Shown in pieces: positions 1-6,466 of a stretch of DNA of 12,967 bases (positions are counted from its first letter, which is position 1; every line of letters begins with the position of its first letter). A program made the translations under genes and the position numbers. The notes below the pieces were generated by a model. It was given only the letters and a program-made list of their open reading frames with translations, ran no database searches and was not told the origin of the DNA. The stretch covers positions 1-12,967 of the forward strand of contig JADFYS010000028.1 in the NCBI GenBank assembly GCA_015232955.1. Direction: 5' to 3'. The stretch is from Gammaproteobacteria bacterium. Its GTDB lineage: Bacteria; Pseudomonadota; Gammaproteobacteria; Thiohalomonadales; Thiohalomonadaceae.

Positions 1-1729
1 TCACCCCAAGGGTTCCGGTCAGGAGACCGAGTGGAGTCCCCATAATCAGCTTATCGAAGGCGGTCTCACGGCGAGCGTTGTCGAGATCGAGGTTATCGAT
101 AAAGGCGTTCATCGCCTGGGTCCGTTCCGAGTTGGCCGGGGTGATAATATCGGGGGTGTTCCTGGGGAGAGGTCCGTAGAGTTCATAGAGGGCCGCCCCC
201 CCCATCGCCAGGGCGAAGATCCCGAGCAGGTAGCCGACAAAGTGGTCCGGTAGATTGTGACCGACAAAGTAACCGATGAGTACCCCGCCAATCACCCACG
301 GTAGAAGTGGGAGCAGGGTATGGCGCATCACCAAACCCTGAGAGAGCATTCGCGCTGCAGAGACCCCATAGGTGAAGAGGTTAGCGACATAGATTGCCGG
401 GCGAATGAGGTGGAGGCCGTAACTGAAAAAGAGCATCATCCCGGTGACAATGAGGATGCTCCCCCCCATCGGCATCAGCGCTCCGACAAAACCGCCCATC
501 AGCGCGAGCAGGGTGAGGCCGAGCATCGCATCCAGTTTATAGGTGCCGATGAGGAAGCCGCTCTCATGCTCAAGATCGAGCAGCGAAACCTTGTCCCCGG
601 CACTCCCTTTGTGGTTGACTCCAGCGGCGCTGGCTGCAGGGGTGGAGGTTGGGGTGTTGGCAACGACTGGGATAGCGAGACCGTTAAAACCGGTCATGGG
701 TGGGGTGAGACCCGAGGCCGCCCGCTGTGCATCACGATGCTGCTGCATCACTTTGGTCTGGTCGGGGGGAGTTGTGTTGATGGTCGATCCCTGACTGTGC
801 ATATCGCGCGCTCGATTCCACCACGCAACGGCAATACCGGTGGCTTTGCCGCTTAGATCATTGGTTGAAGATAGTGGTTCTATCGATGCGGTAGCAGGAC
901 GCCCCTTATTCGCCGGTTTCAGATTCACTACATCCTGAAAATGGGCCATCAGCACATGGGCGGGAACAGCATAAGCGAAGAGATTGCCGCCGTTATCGAC
1001 CACGATATTGAGTCCAAGCAGCTCCGCTGCGTTGTTAATGAGTGGGCCACCGTTCTGAGTCCACGCCACTTTGGCATCCACCTTTAAAAGATGGGTCATG
1101 GTGGTACTGCCAACGGTGAGATTCTGACCGCGCAGGGCGACTGTACCGGGACGAACCAGGATCGCCCCCCCTTCTCGTCCAAAAGCGACGGCTTCGGTGG
1201 GGGTCGGAAGGTTGCGTGTATCTGCCAGGGTCAGATAGAGGAACCGGTCGTTGGTGATCAGTTTGAGTAGCACCAGATCGTGGGCGGCATGGGTCTTTAC
1301 CACCTCGGCCTTGTAACTGCGGCGGGCGGTAGCGGTCTCGACGATCACATTGATCTCGTCCAGCCCTTTAATGCTATGGAGAGTGGTAAAGATATGACCA
1401 GAGCTTGAGACCAGCGTCCCGGAGGAGACAAAGGGGACCGCGCTGCCGACAACTTCGGGCTTGGGGGAGATGGTGACGACAGATGGGGCGACCAGCCGCG
1501 TCAGATCCTGGCCGCTGGCGATGGGGGTCATCCCGGCCATCCCGGCCATACCACCATCTACGGCGCTAATCGAGTAGTCTTCGAGGTCATAGGCGTTGAG
1601 AAAGTGGGTGAGGATGTAAAATCCCCAGATAAAGGTGAAGAGGGTAGCCGCACCGAGAAAGAGGGCAGGCAGACGCCACGGCTTTTCACAGAAGACGATC
1701 TGGTTGGGGTTATTGGGAAGCTGATGCAT
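1..1729 (-). CDS. mamO: MamO: trypsin-like pseudoprotease fused to a TauE/SafE-type membrane domain (3' end outside window)
   Basis: An uninterrupted frame of 576 codons starts at the ATG at 1729-1727 and runs off the left edge. An in-frame TAA lies 27 nt upstream, so this is the natural start. Residues ~19-41 form one transmembrane helix, followed by a periplasmic trypsin-like domain (~70-275). His118 and Asp151 (in AHDLVLLKL) keep the first two triad positions, but the catalytic Ser of the usual SGGPL motif is Asn226 (TQNGGPL), so proteolysis is not expected. His150 and His263 lie where the two metal-binding histidines of Magnetospirillum MamO are described (H148, H263, from memory). A Ser/Thr/Ala/Pro-rich linker (~276-390) leads to several hydrophobic helices (~400-520) with repeated Gly, typical of TauE/SafE permeases. 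MamO is needed to start magnetite formation and is thought to act through metal binding, not peptide cleavage. It is the next gene downstream of mamC on the same strand, 249 bp away, and is a paralogue of the protease at 5499. Confidence 0.9.
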   Translation of the reverse strand, partial: MHQLPNNPNQIVFCEKPWRLPALFLGAATLFTFIWGFYILTHFLNAYDLEDYSISAVDGGMAGMAGMTPIASGQDLTRLVAPSVVTISPKPEVVGSAVPFVSSGTLVSSSGHIFTTLHSIKGLDEINVIVETATARRSYKAEVVKTHAAHDLVLLKLITNDRFLYLTLADTRNLPTPTEAVAFGREGGAILVRPGTVALRGQNLTVGSTTMTHLLKVDAKVAWTQNGGPLINNAAELLGLNIVVDNGGNLFAYAVPAHVLMAHFQDVVNLKPANKGRPATASIEPLSSTNDLSGKATGIAVAWWNRARDMHSQGSTINTTPPDQTKVMQQHRDAQRAASGLTPPMTGFNGLAIPVVANTPTSTPAASAAGVNHKGSAGDKVSLLDLEHESGFLIGTYKLDAMLGLTLLALMGGFVGALMPMGGSILIVTGMMLFFSYGLHLIRPAIYVANLFTYGVSAARMLSQGLVMRHTLLPLLPWVIGGVLIGYFVGHNLPDHFVGYLLGIFALAMGGAALYELYGPLPRNTPDIITPANSERTQAMNAFIDNLDLDNARRETAFDKLIMGTPLGLLTGTLGV

Positions 1730-1978
1730 CTGTAGTGGCAGAACCGAGTGGAATTAGAAGGTGTTCAGCGTCGTGTGGTCGTAATCGCGGAGAGATGATT
1801 CAATGGGATGAACTCCTTGGCATTTCGACTCGGGATAGAGGTGGGGCGGTTAAAACCACAATCACAGTCACAGAGCACCGGAGAGTGGCGGAGTTGCTGC
1901 GTCATGAATTGGGAGCACCTCCCCTGTGGGGGAGATGTCGAACTCTGACAACAGCGGGCCTGTCGGGTGTTGGAACCG
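1730..1978. other. mamC-mamO intergenic region with a small stem-loop
   Basis: This 249-bp gap separates the mamC stop from the mamO start, both on the minus strand. The only structure I see is a perfect 6-bp hairpin, CTCCCC-TGTG-GGGGAG, at 1919-1934, which has no T-run and so is not a convincing terminator. No strong Shine-Dalgarno sequence is visible before mamO. A plus-strand frame across the gap (1735-2025) has no recognisable product and runs antisense into mamC; I do not call it a gene. The gap could carry a separate mamO promoter, but I cannot identify one with confidence. Confidence 0.4.
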
Positions 1979-2512
1979 TTATCCTGCGGCAGGTGCAGGT
2001 GCAGCAGGGGGGACCTGAGGGGTAGCCGGCGCTACAGGCTCAACCGCCGCTGCGGCAACCGGCGCAGGCGCTGCGGGTGGCGGCGCAGCTGGCGCTGGTG
2101 CAGGTTGTGCCGCTGCAGGTTGTGCAGGTGCTGGAGTTGCGACAACAGCGGGTTGGGCAAACTGGGCACCGGCACTCACTGCCCGCTCGAGATCATCTGG
2201 TTTGTTGACCTTTTTATCGACCTCAATCATCGCCCGATCCCACGCATACTTGGCAGCAGCTGCGGCGGTGAAAGCGGTACCGATCGACAGCGCAAGGCCA
2301 CCTCCAACAGCACCCACTGCCAAGGCGCTAATCGCGGTAGCAACCCCGGCGCCTGCCGCCTCTTTGCTGGTATCGTAGACTGCGTCGGAGGTCGAAATGA
2401 GTCCATCATTAAGATCGCGGTAGTTTTTGGCAGCGGCACCAGAGCCGCCAACAATTGCGCCAAAGACGCCAATACCGCTGGTGCTCTGTGCTAGATAAGA
2501 AACTAGATTCAT
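1979..2512 (-). CDS. mamC: MamC (Mms13) magnetosome membrane protein with an extended Pro/Ala-rich C-terminus
   Basis: The 177-residue product matches MamC through its first ~105 residues: YLAQSTSGIGVFGAIVGGS, an internal acidic loop containing DAVYDTSKE, a long Gly/Ala helix (~56-88) and the AAKYAWDRAM motif. MamC is an abundant magnetosome membrane protein with two helices joined by a lumenal loop that touches magnetite and tunes crystal size. Asp43 and Asp47 occupy the positions of the acidic pair reported to bind the mineral (Glu/Asp four residues apart), so that function looks retained. The start at 2512 is chosen because GGAGAG lies just upstream and homology begins there; the frame is open further upstream to 2590, but that part is unrelated. 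Unusually, residues ~119-177 are a low-complexity tail of Ala, Pro, Gln and Val, whereas the family is normally only ~110-130 residues long. The tail is probably cytoplasmic. The gene is divergent from mamD and lies upstream of mamO. Confidence 0.88.
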   Translation of the reverse strand: MNLVSYLAQSTSGIGVFGAIVGGSGAAAKNYRDLNDGLISTSDAVYDTSKEAAGAGVATAISALAVGAVGGGLALSIGTAFTAAAAAKYAWDRAMIEVDKKVNKPDDLERAVSAGAQFAQPAVVATPAPAQPAAAQPAPAPAAPPPAAPAPVAAAAVEPVAPATPQVPPAAPAPAAG

Positions 2513-2547
2513 GGGTAATCTCTCCGGAGAAGTGCTGGTATTATGTT

Positions 2548-2576
2548 GTAGTATTGAAATTAAGGTAATTTTACAA
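2548..2576 (-). promoter_or_regulatory. Possible sigma70-like promoter for mamC
   Basis: On the minus strand TTGTAA (2576-2571) is followed after 17 bp by TACTAC (2553-2548), placing a transcription start ~40 bp before the mamC ATG. The -10 match is poor, so this is a weak candidate; it stands on position and spacing only. Confidence 0.25.
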
Positions 2577-2749
2577 TGAAGGGAGGCCACTCCTTACTGG
2601 ATCCCCCTTCTGAGCAGTTTACGCCCAGTAACCGTGCTATCTGGTGTGACTCGAGCCATTTTATACCATATGTCAGCAGCGGGTGAAAGTGATTGTTCCC
2701 TTTTTTGCCTCTTCCCGTGCCAAAATCGGGAAGCAGAATATAGGGTATT

Positions 2750-2776
2750 CCGGAACCGGAACCGGAACCGGAACCG
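2750..2776. repeat. Hexanucleotide tandem repeat (CCGGAA) x4.5
   Basis: Four full copies of CCGGAA plus CCG run from 2750 to 2776 without a mismatch. The tract lies 140 bp before the mamD start and 237 bp before the mamC start. Perfect short repeats of this kind can change copy number by slippage, so it may vary among strains. It is outside any supported gene, so any effect would be on promoter spacing or protein binding. Confidence 0.85.
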
Positions 2777-2916
2777 TGAATTTTCCCCAAAAAATTCTGT
2801 ACAGCAAATGGCTCTCCTGCTAGTATGCCGAGCATATCACCTTAAAATTTTCTTTGCAGGGCATCACCCTGTGTGATATTTAACCATTTAAATTTATGAC
2901 TTAGGGGTTTTGAAGG

Positions 2917-4008
2917 ATGGCATCAGGAATAGTACTGGCGAAAGTCGAAGGGACAAGAAATGCCTCGCAGATCATGGCGCTGGGGGGAAAAACATTCACC
3001 GTAGGGCATGTGAAAACTGCTGGTGCCGGTCTGAGTAATATGGTTACTTTGACTCCGGCTGGCGGCGGCGCCCCTATTGCGGTAAAACTGGGTGGTGCGC
3101 GGCAGGTGGCTGACCTCGGCGCAATGGTAGGCAAGAGCGTCACCATCGGTAAGACTCCGATGATGGCAGCCGGTGGCGGTAAGTGGTTGGTACTTGCCCC
3201 TGCAGGGGCTGCGGGTGCCAGTGGCCAGGCGGCTGCAGCATCTTCAGCGACGGTGCTTCAGCTTGAAGGTGCGCGTCAAGGGATGGAAGCGGCAACGCTG
3301 ACCGGTAAAACCTTTACCGTAGCCCATCCGATGGTGATGGGGGAGACTGCCGGAGGTAAATGGCTCTTTCTCCAGCCTCAGAATGGCGGTGATATGGTCG
3401 CCCTGAAGATGGCCAATACGGCTCAGGCCACGGGAATGATAGGAAAGACCGTGACTGTGGGTGCACCACCGATGGTTGCCGGCAATACCGGACACTTTAT
3501 CGCCCTGAAGCCGGTTGCAGCATCCGCAGCGGCCAAAGGCGGCACAGCCGGACTGGCGGCAAAGAGTATGGCTGCCAAAGGTGCGGCCGCTAAAGGTGGG
3601 GCGGCAATGGCGGCGCCAAAATGCGCAGCTGCAGCAAAAACTGTAGCGGTAGCTGCACCGAAATGTGCGATGGCGGGTGCCGGTGGGGCTTCGATGCAGA
3701 CGGTGGCGATGACCAATGTTGTCGCTCCTGCAGGTGCAGCTACCACTGCAGCTGCGGCAGCACCTGCGGCTGCCGGCACTGCGGCTCAGACTGGGACAGC
3801 TGCCGCCAAGGCAGGTACCGCGATGGCAGCGACCACCAAGGCGACCACTGCGGGTGCTGCAGTAAAAGGCGGAACCATCTGGAAAGGTACGGGAATGAGC
3901 CTCGGACTGGGTCTAGGTCTTGGGGTCTGGGGACCGATTATCCTCGCTGGAGTCGGTGCCACCGCAGCCTATGGTTACTTCAGAGGACGCAAGGCGGAAA
4001 CTGAATAA
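2917..4008 (+). CDS. mamD: MamD (Mms7) crystal-size protein with C-terminal Leu-Gly membrane segment
   Basis: The 363-residue product has the MamD plan. Two related ~90-residue segments (about 4-95 and 112-200) share the pattern LxxLEGxR... GKTFTV ... GGKWL(V/F)L, ... GKTVTVG, indicating internal duplication. They are followed by a long Ala/Lys/Gly/Thr-rich low-complexity linker (~201-320) and a C-terminal hydrophobic helix (~326-353) starting with LGLGLGLGVWGP, the Leu-Gly repeat shared by Mms6, MamG and MamD. The protein ends in a basic GRK segment. The family binds the mineral surface and controls crystal size and shape. The linker contains two copies of AAPKCA (Cys236 and Cys250), the only cysteines, which is unusual. 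The ATG at 2917 follows an AGGGG 9 nt upstream. The gene is transcribed alone: it is divergent from mamC and ends in a strong terminator. Confidence 0.88.
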   Translation: MASGIVLAKVEGTRNASQIMALGGKTFTVGHVKTAGAGLSNMVTLTPAGGGAPIAVKLGGARQVADLGAMVGKSVTIGKTPMMAAGGGKWLVLAPAGAAGASGQAAAASSATVLQLEGARQGMEAATLTGKTFTVAHPMVMGETAGGKWLFLQPQNGGDMVALKMANTAQATGMIGKTVTVGAPPMVAGNTGHFIALKPVAASAAAKGGTAGLAAKSMAAKGAAAKGGAAMAAPKCAAAAKTVAVAAPKCAMAGAGGASMQTVAMTNVVAPAGAATTAAAAAPAAAGTAAQTGTAAAKAGTAMAATTKATTAGAAVKGGTIWKGTGMSLGLGLGLGVWGPIILAGVGATAAYGYFRGRKAETE

Positions 4009-4031
4009 CCTCTAATCTCAGGAAGCTTCGG

Positions 4032-4062
4032 AAAAGGGGCGGCAATTTGCCGCCCCTTTTTT
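4032..4062 (+). terminator. Rho-independent terminator after mamD
   Basis: A 12-bp perfect stem (AAAAGGGGCGGC at 4032-4043 pairing with GCCGCCCCTTTT at 4049-4060) closes a 5-nt loop and continues into a T-run (to 4062), 24 bp after the mamD stop. It is nearly symmetrical and could also stop minus-strand transcripts. It separates mamD from the mamL operon. Confidence 0.93.
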
Positions 4063-4090
4063 AATTCGGTGAATTAACCATCACTGACCC

Positions 4091-4194
4091 TATACCCAAG
4101 ATACCTGGAAACAGTGGATTTCAGGGTTCATCACGCTCGAGCGTTGCGCTTATCGGCTTTTTTTGAACCAGCGTTTCTAGGGTTCTTGGGTATA
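4091..4194. repeat. Imperfect long inverted repeat, possible MITE or palindromic repeat element
   Basis: The arms 4091-4119 and 4166-4194 are inverted copies identical at 23 of 29 positions by my hand alignment, with the outermost 11 bases (TATACCCAAGA) perfect. About 46 bp lie between them. The outer ends begin and finish with TA, which would fit a TA target site. No coding capacity is seen inside. The size and shape fit a small non-autonomous transposable element or a large RNA hairpin. It lies directly upstream of the mamL promoter candidate. Confidence 0.6.
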
Positions 4195-4206
4195 TGCGCT
4201 CTGCGG

Positions 4207-4235
4207 TTGCGACTTCTGTTAAAACGCGCAATAAT
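4207..4235 (+). promoter_or_regulatory. Sigma70-like promoter for the mamL-mamT operon
   Basis: TTGCGA (4207-4212) and AATAAT (4230-4235) are separated by exactly 17 bp and match the -35 and -10 consensus at 4/6 and 5/6 positions. Transcription would start near 4242, leaving a ~37-nt leader with AGGAGG at 4266-4271 before mamL. This is the first good promoter after the mamD terminator. Confidence 0.5.
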
Positions 4236-4278
4236 CCACAGCTCAGATGCAACCACAACCGAGGAAGGAGGATGAGTA

Positions 4279-4527
4279 GTGCTAAAGGCCGTGTTTTCAC
4301 TGATAGTGATCATCCTCTTTCTGATATTTGCCTCGCAGAATATGGAGCGGGCGGCAGTCCACTTCGTCACCGGACGCCCGATGCACCTGCCGCTAATCCT
4401 CATTATCGGTATCGCCTTTGTCCTGGGATACGCCTCGGCCATTCTCAGCTTCATTATCAGTGCGAGCAAGAAGCGGGGGCGGCAGCAGCGCCATGGGTCG
4501 ATGGAGAGCTACCATCCCCGTCGATAG
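4279..4527 (+). CDS. mamL: MamL, small magnetosome membrane-biogenesis protein
   Basis: The 82-residue product has two hydrophobic helices (~2-18 and 37-61) separated by ASQNMERAAVHFVTGRP, which resembles the LapA-domain pattern seen in MamL, and a C-terminal tail rich in Arg and Lys (SKKRGRQQR and a final RR). MamL is one of the few proteins essential for magnetosome vesicles; its basic tail is proposed to help bend the inner membrane. The GTG start is chosen because AGGAGG at 4266-4271 lies 7 nt upstream; the ATG at 4272 is in another frame and abuts the Shine-Dalgarno sequence. Length and position immediately before mamM agree with the family. It is the first gene of the operon. Confidence 0.9.
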   Translation: MLKAVFSLIVIILFLIFASQNMERAAVHFVTGRPMHLPLILIIGIAFVLGYASAILSFIISASKKRGRQQRHGSMESYHPRR

Positions 4528-4551
4528 AACAGACATAGGAACCTCAACACC

Positions 4552-5493
4552 ATGAGATATGCAAAATGTGTCCGCTGTGCCGGGATCGTCGGCTGGGTCG
4601 GACTCATGACCAACCTCATCCTCCTCATCCTGAAGGGCTTTATCGGCGTCATCTCCGGCTCCCAGGCGCTGGTGGCGGATGCACTCTACTCTGCCAAGGA
4701 TGTGATTAGCTCGCTGCTGGTGATTGTCGGCCTCAAGGTGTCGCGGCAGCCGCTCGACCGTGAACACCCCTACGGTCACGGCAAGATCGAGTTCATCCTG
4801 TCGATGATCATTAGCGTCATCTTTCTCACCGTCACCGCCTTTCTCCTGGTCCACGCGATTCAGATCCTCACCGGAGATGGCGAGCACAAGGCGCCGCACC
4901 TCATCGCCCTCTGGACCGCCCTCATCTCGGTGGCGGTCAATGTCTACATGTACTTCTATAGCCGCTGTGTCTCGATCGAGGTCAACAGCCCGATGGTGCG
5001 CACCCTCAGTCAGCACCACCACGCCGACGCCACCTCCTCTCTTGCGGTGGCGCTGGGGATCATCGGTGCCCACTACCTCGGAATGCCGTGGATCGACACC
5101 ATGGTCGCCCTGTTTGAGATCGCCCACCTGATGTACCTTGGCGGCGATGTCTTCTGGGAGTCGTATAAAGGGCTGATGGATCGTAGCGCCCCCGAAGCGA
5201 TCACCCGCAAGGTCCACCGCATCACCCGCGAAGTGGAAGGGGTGCTCGATATCGGCGAACTGCGCAGCCGGATGGTGGGACAGGAGCTCTGGCTCGATCT
5301 CCACATCCAGGTCTCGCCCGAGATCAGTGTCGATGCCGCCGACGCCATTCGCGACCGCATCGTCGATCGCCTGGTGGAGCGTATCGCCCACATCGGAAGC
5401 GTTCAGGTCCAGTTTAGCGCCACCGCTATCCCCCATGACGGCGAAGAAGATGGAGGGGAGATCCTCCCCCCCGGCCCTGAAGCGGTCACCTAA
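4552..5493 (+). CDS. mamM: MamM, cation diffusion facilitator (iron into magnetosome)
   Basis: The 313-residue CDF protein aligns throughout with MamM: GWVGL, GSQALVADALYSAKD, REHPYGHGKIEFILSM, FYSRC, HHHADAT and GIIGAHYLGMPWID. The membrane metal site is conserved, Tyr46 and Asp50 in helix 2 and His155 and Asp159 in helix 5. MamM works with MamB in the magnetosome membrane, stabilising MamB and moving iron into the lumen. In the cytoplasmic C-terminal domain Trp247 and Asp249 of the regulatory metal site are kept, but the positions of the two histidines (264 and 285 in Magnetospirillum, from memory) are Asp264 and Gln285 here. The N-terminus has CVRC (Cys6, Cys9). It follows mamL by 24 bp and has an AGGA 11 nt before the ATG; the next gene begins 5 bp after its stop. 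Confidence 0.93.
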   Translation: MRYAKCVRCAGIVGWVGLMTNLILLILKGFIGVISGSQALVADALYSAKDVISSLLVIVGLKVSRQPLDREHPYGHGKIEFILSMIISVIFLTVTAFLLVHAIQILTGDGEHKAPHLIALWTALISVAVNVYMYFYSRCVSIEVNSPMVRTLSQHHHADATSSLAVALGIIGAHYLGMPWIDTMVALFEIAHLMYLGGDVFWESYKGLMDRSAPEAITRKVHRITREVEGVLDIGELRSRMVGQELWLDLHIQVSPEISVDAADAIRDRIVDRLVERIAHIGSVQVQFSATAIPHDGEEDGGEILPPGPEAVT

Positions 5494-5498
5494 ACGAG

Positions 5499-6431
5499 AT
5501 GAGTATCTTACGACCCGACAACCAGATCATCTTCTGCGAAAAGTCGTGGAAGCTGATGGCGCTGCTCCTCGCCTTTGTCACCCTCTTCACCGCCCTCTGG
5601 GGGGTCTACCTCATCGGATTTGAGTTTGACGACTACGAACTGGAAGAGTACGCCATTATCGGTCATGCGCGGGAGCGAGGAGGGCGCTTCCTCAATAACG
5701 GACTGCACAATGTTGCCAATGACAGCCTCCTCCCCTCCCTCCAGCAGCAGGTGGGGCCGGCCATCGCCCATATCCACAGTCTCAACCTGCCGGCGAAGGG
5801 TGAACTCCCCAAGGTCCTCGCCTCCGGGGTGGTGATCCACCCCTCTGGCTACCTCATCACCACCGACCACAGCCTGCAGGGGCGACGGGCGGTGATTGTC
5901 GACATCAAGACCGCAGAGGGGATTCAGCGCTATCAGGGGGAGGTGGTGCGTCGTGATCCGAGCCACGATCTCGCCTTAATCAAACTTAACAGAGGAAGTC
6001 CGACCCAGAACGACCGTTTCCTCTACCTCAAACTGGCCAGTGGCGCCCCTGCTGCGGTCCACGCCCTGGGGCTGAACACCGCAAGCGAAGTGATCGGCAG
6101 TAGTGGCACCATTCGCCGTCAGGGGTTGAGTCTCACCATCGGCCACCATAATCTTCATCAGCTCTGGCGCAGTGACGCCGTGCAGCAGTGGGAGCAGAGC
6201 GGGGGACCGCTGGTCAATGACAACGCCGAACTGGTGGGGATCAACCTCGCTCTCAGTGACAGTCTTGGTCAGGTGCAGGGGTATGTCATCCCGGCAGAGG
6301 TGATCTCTGCGGTGTTTCAGCGTCAGGTGAAGCTCACTCTTGCATCTCCAGCTGCTGTCGGAGGGGCAGGCGATATGCTGCAGCTCCCCCTTCAGCCCGG
6401 TATTGGTGGTTCCCGTTTTGCCGGACCGTAG
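5499..6431 (+). CDS. MamE/MamO-family trypsin-like serine protease with intact catalytic triad, no TauE, PDZ or haem domain
   Basis: The 310-residue protein has an N-terminal cytoplasmic stub, one membrane helix (~18-40) and a periplasmic HtrA/trypsin-like domain (~78-275). His124 (TTDHSL), Asp157 (SHDLALIKL) and Ser234 (EQSGGPL) form a complete triad, so it is predicted to be active. It is clearly a paralogue of MamO at the left of the window: both begin with NQI(V/I)FCEK(P/S)W and share TLFT..WG.Y and Y.LE.Y. Unlike MamO it stops ~35 residues after the protease domain. Unlike MamE it has no CXXCH motif and no PDZ extension. The histidine matching His263 of MamO is Val272 here. MamE cleaves itself, MamO and other magnetosome proteins, and a similar processing role is possible. 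By position (after mamM) it would often be labelled mamO. The ATG lies 5 bp after the mamM stop, so translation is probably coupled. Confidence 0.85.
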   Translation: MSILRPDNQIIFCEKSWKLMALLLAFVTLFTALWGVYLIGFEFDDYELEEYAIIGHARERGGRFLNNGLHNVANDSLLPSLQQQVGPAIAHIHSLNLPAKGELPKVLASGVVIHPSGYLITTDHSLQGRRAVIVDIKTAEGIQRYQGEVVRRDPSHDLALIKLNRGSPTQNDRFLYLKLASGAPAAVHALGLNTASEVIGSSGTIRRQGLSLTIGHHNLHQLWRSDAVQQWEQSGGPLVNDNAELVGINLALSDSLGQVQGYVIPAEVISAVFQRQVKLTLASPAAVGGAGDMLQLPLQPGIGGSRFAGP

Positions 6432-6466
6432 TTTTGGAAAGCCCCAGGCAGGAGATAGCTTAAACC

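Larger units (their letters stand above)
2513..2916. promoter_or_regulatory. Divergent mamC/mamD intergenic control region
   Basis: This 404-bp gap must contain the outward promoters for mamC (left) and mamD (right). It holds a perfect 7-bp inverted repeat, CTTCCCG at 2711-2717 and CGGGAAG at 2727-2733, separated by 9 bp, which could be an operator or stem-loop. It also holds a hexanucleotide tandem repeat at 2750-2776 and an AT-rich stretch at 2877-2900 before mamD that includes ATTTAAAT. The stretch shows no recognisable coding sequence: frames crossing it read the repeat as Asn-Arg or Gly-Ser strings. Confidence 0.5.

Noticed and set aside
320..856. Plus-strand open frame of 178 codons
   Set aside because: It lies entirely antisense to mamO, whose protease and TauE regions are clearly recognisable on the minus strand. 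The translation has no known motif.
1735..2494. Plus-strand frames across the mamC region
   Set aside because: Arg/Cys-rich or Gly-rich readings are antisense products of the mamC Pro/Ala tail; no ribosome binding site or family match.
2634..2876. Plus-strand frame with an Asn-Arg repeat between mamC and mamD
   Set aside because: The repeat comes from the CCGGAA hexamer; the frame ends before mamD, has no ribosome binding site and no recognisable domain.
3621..4004. Cys-rich plus-strand frame inside mamD
   Set aside because: It is the shifted frame of the Ala-rich mamD linker (GCN codons read as Cys/Ser/Gly). mamD itself has the Leu-Gly C-terminus and internal repeats expected.
4393..5436. 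Long minus-strand open frame of 347 codons
   Set aside because: It is antisense to mamL and mamM. Its Asp/His-rich composition is what the reverse complement of GC-rich CDF coding sequence gives.
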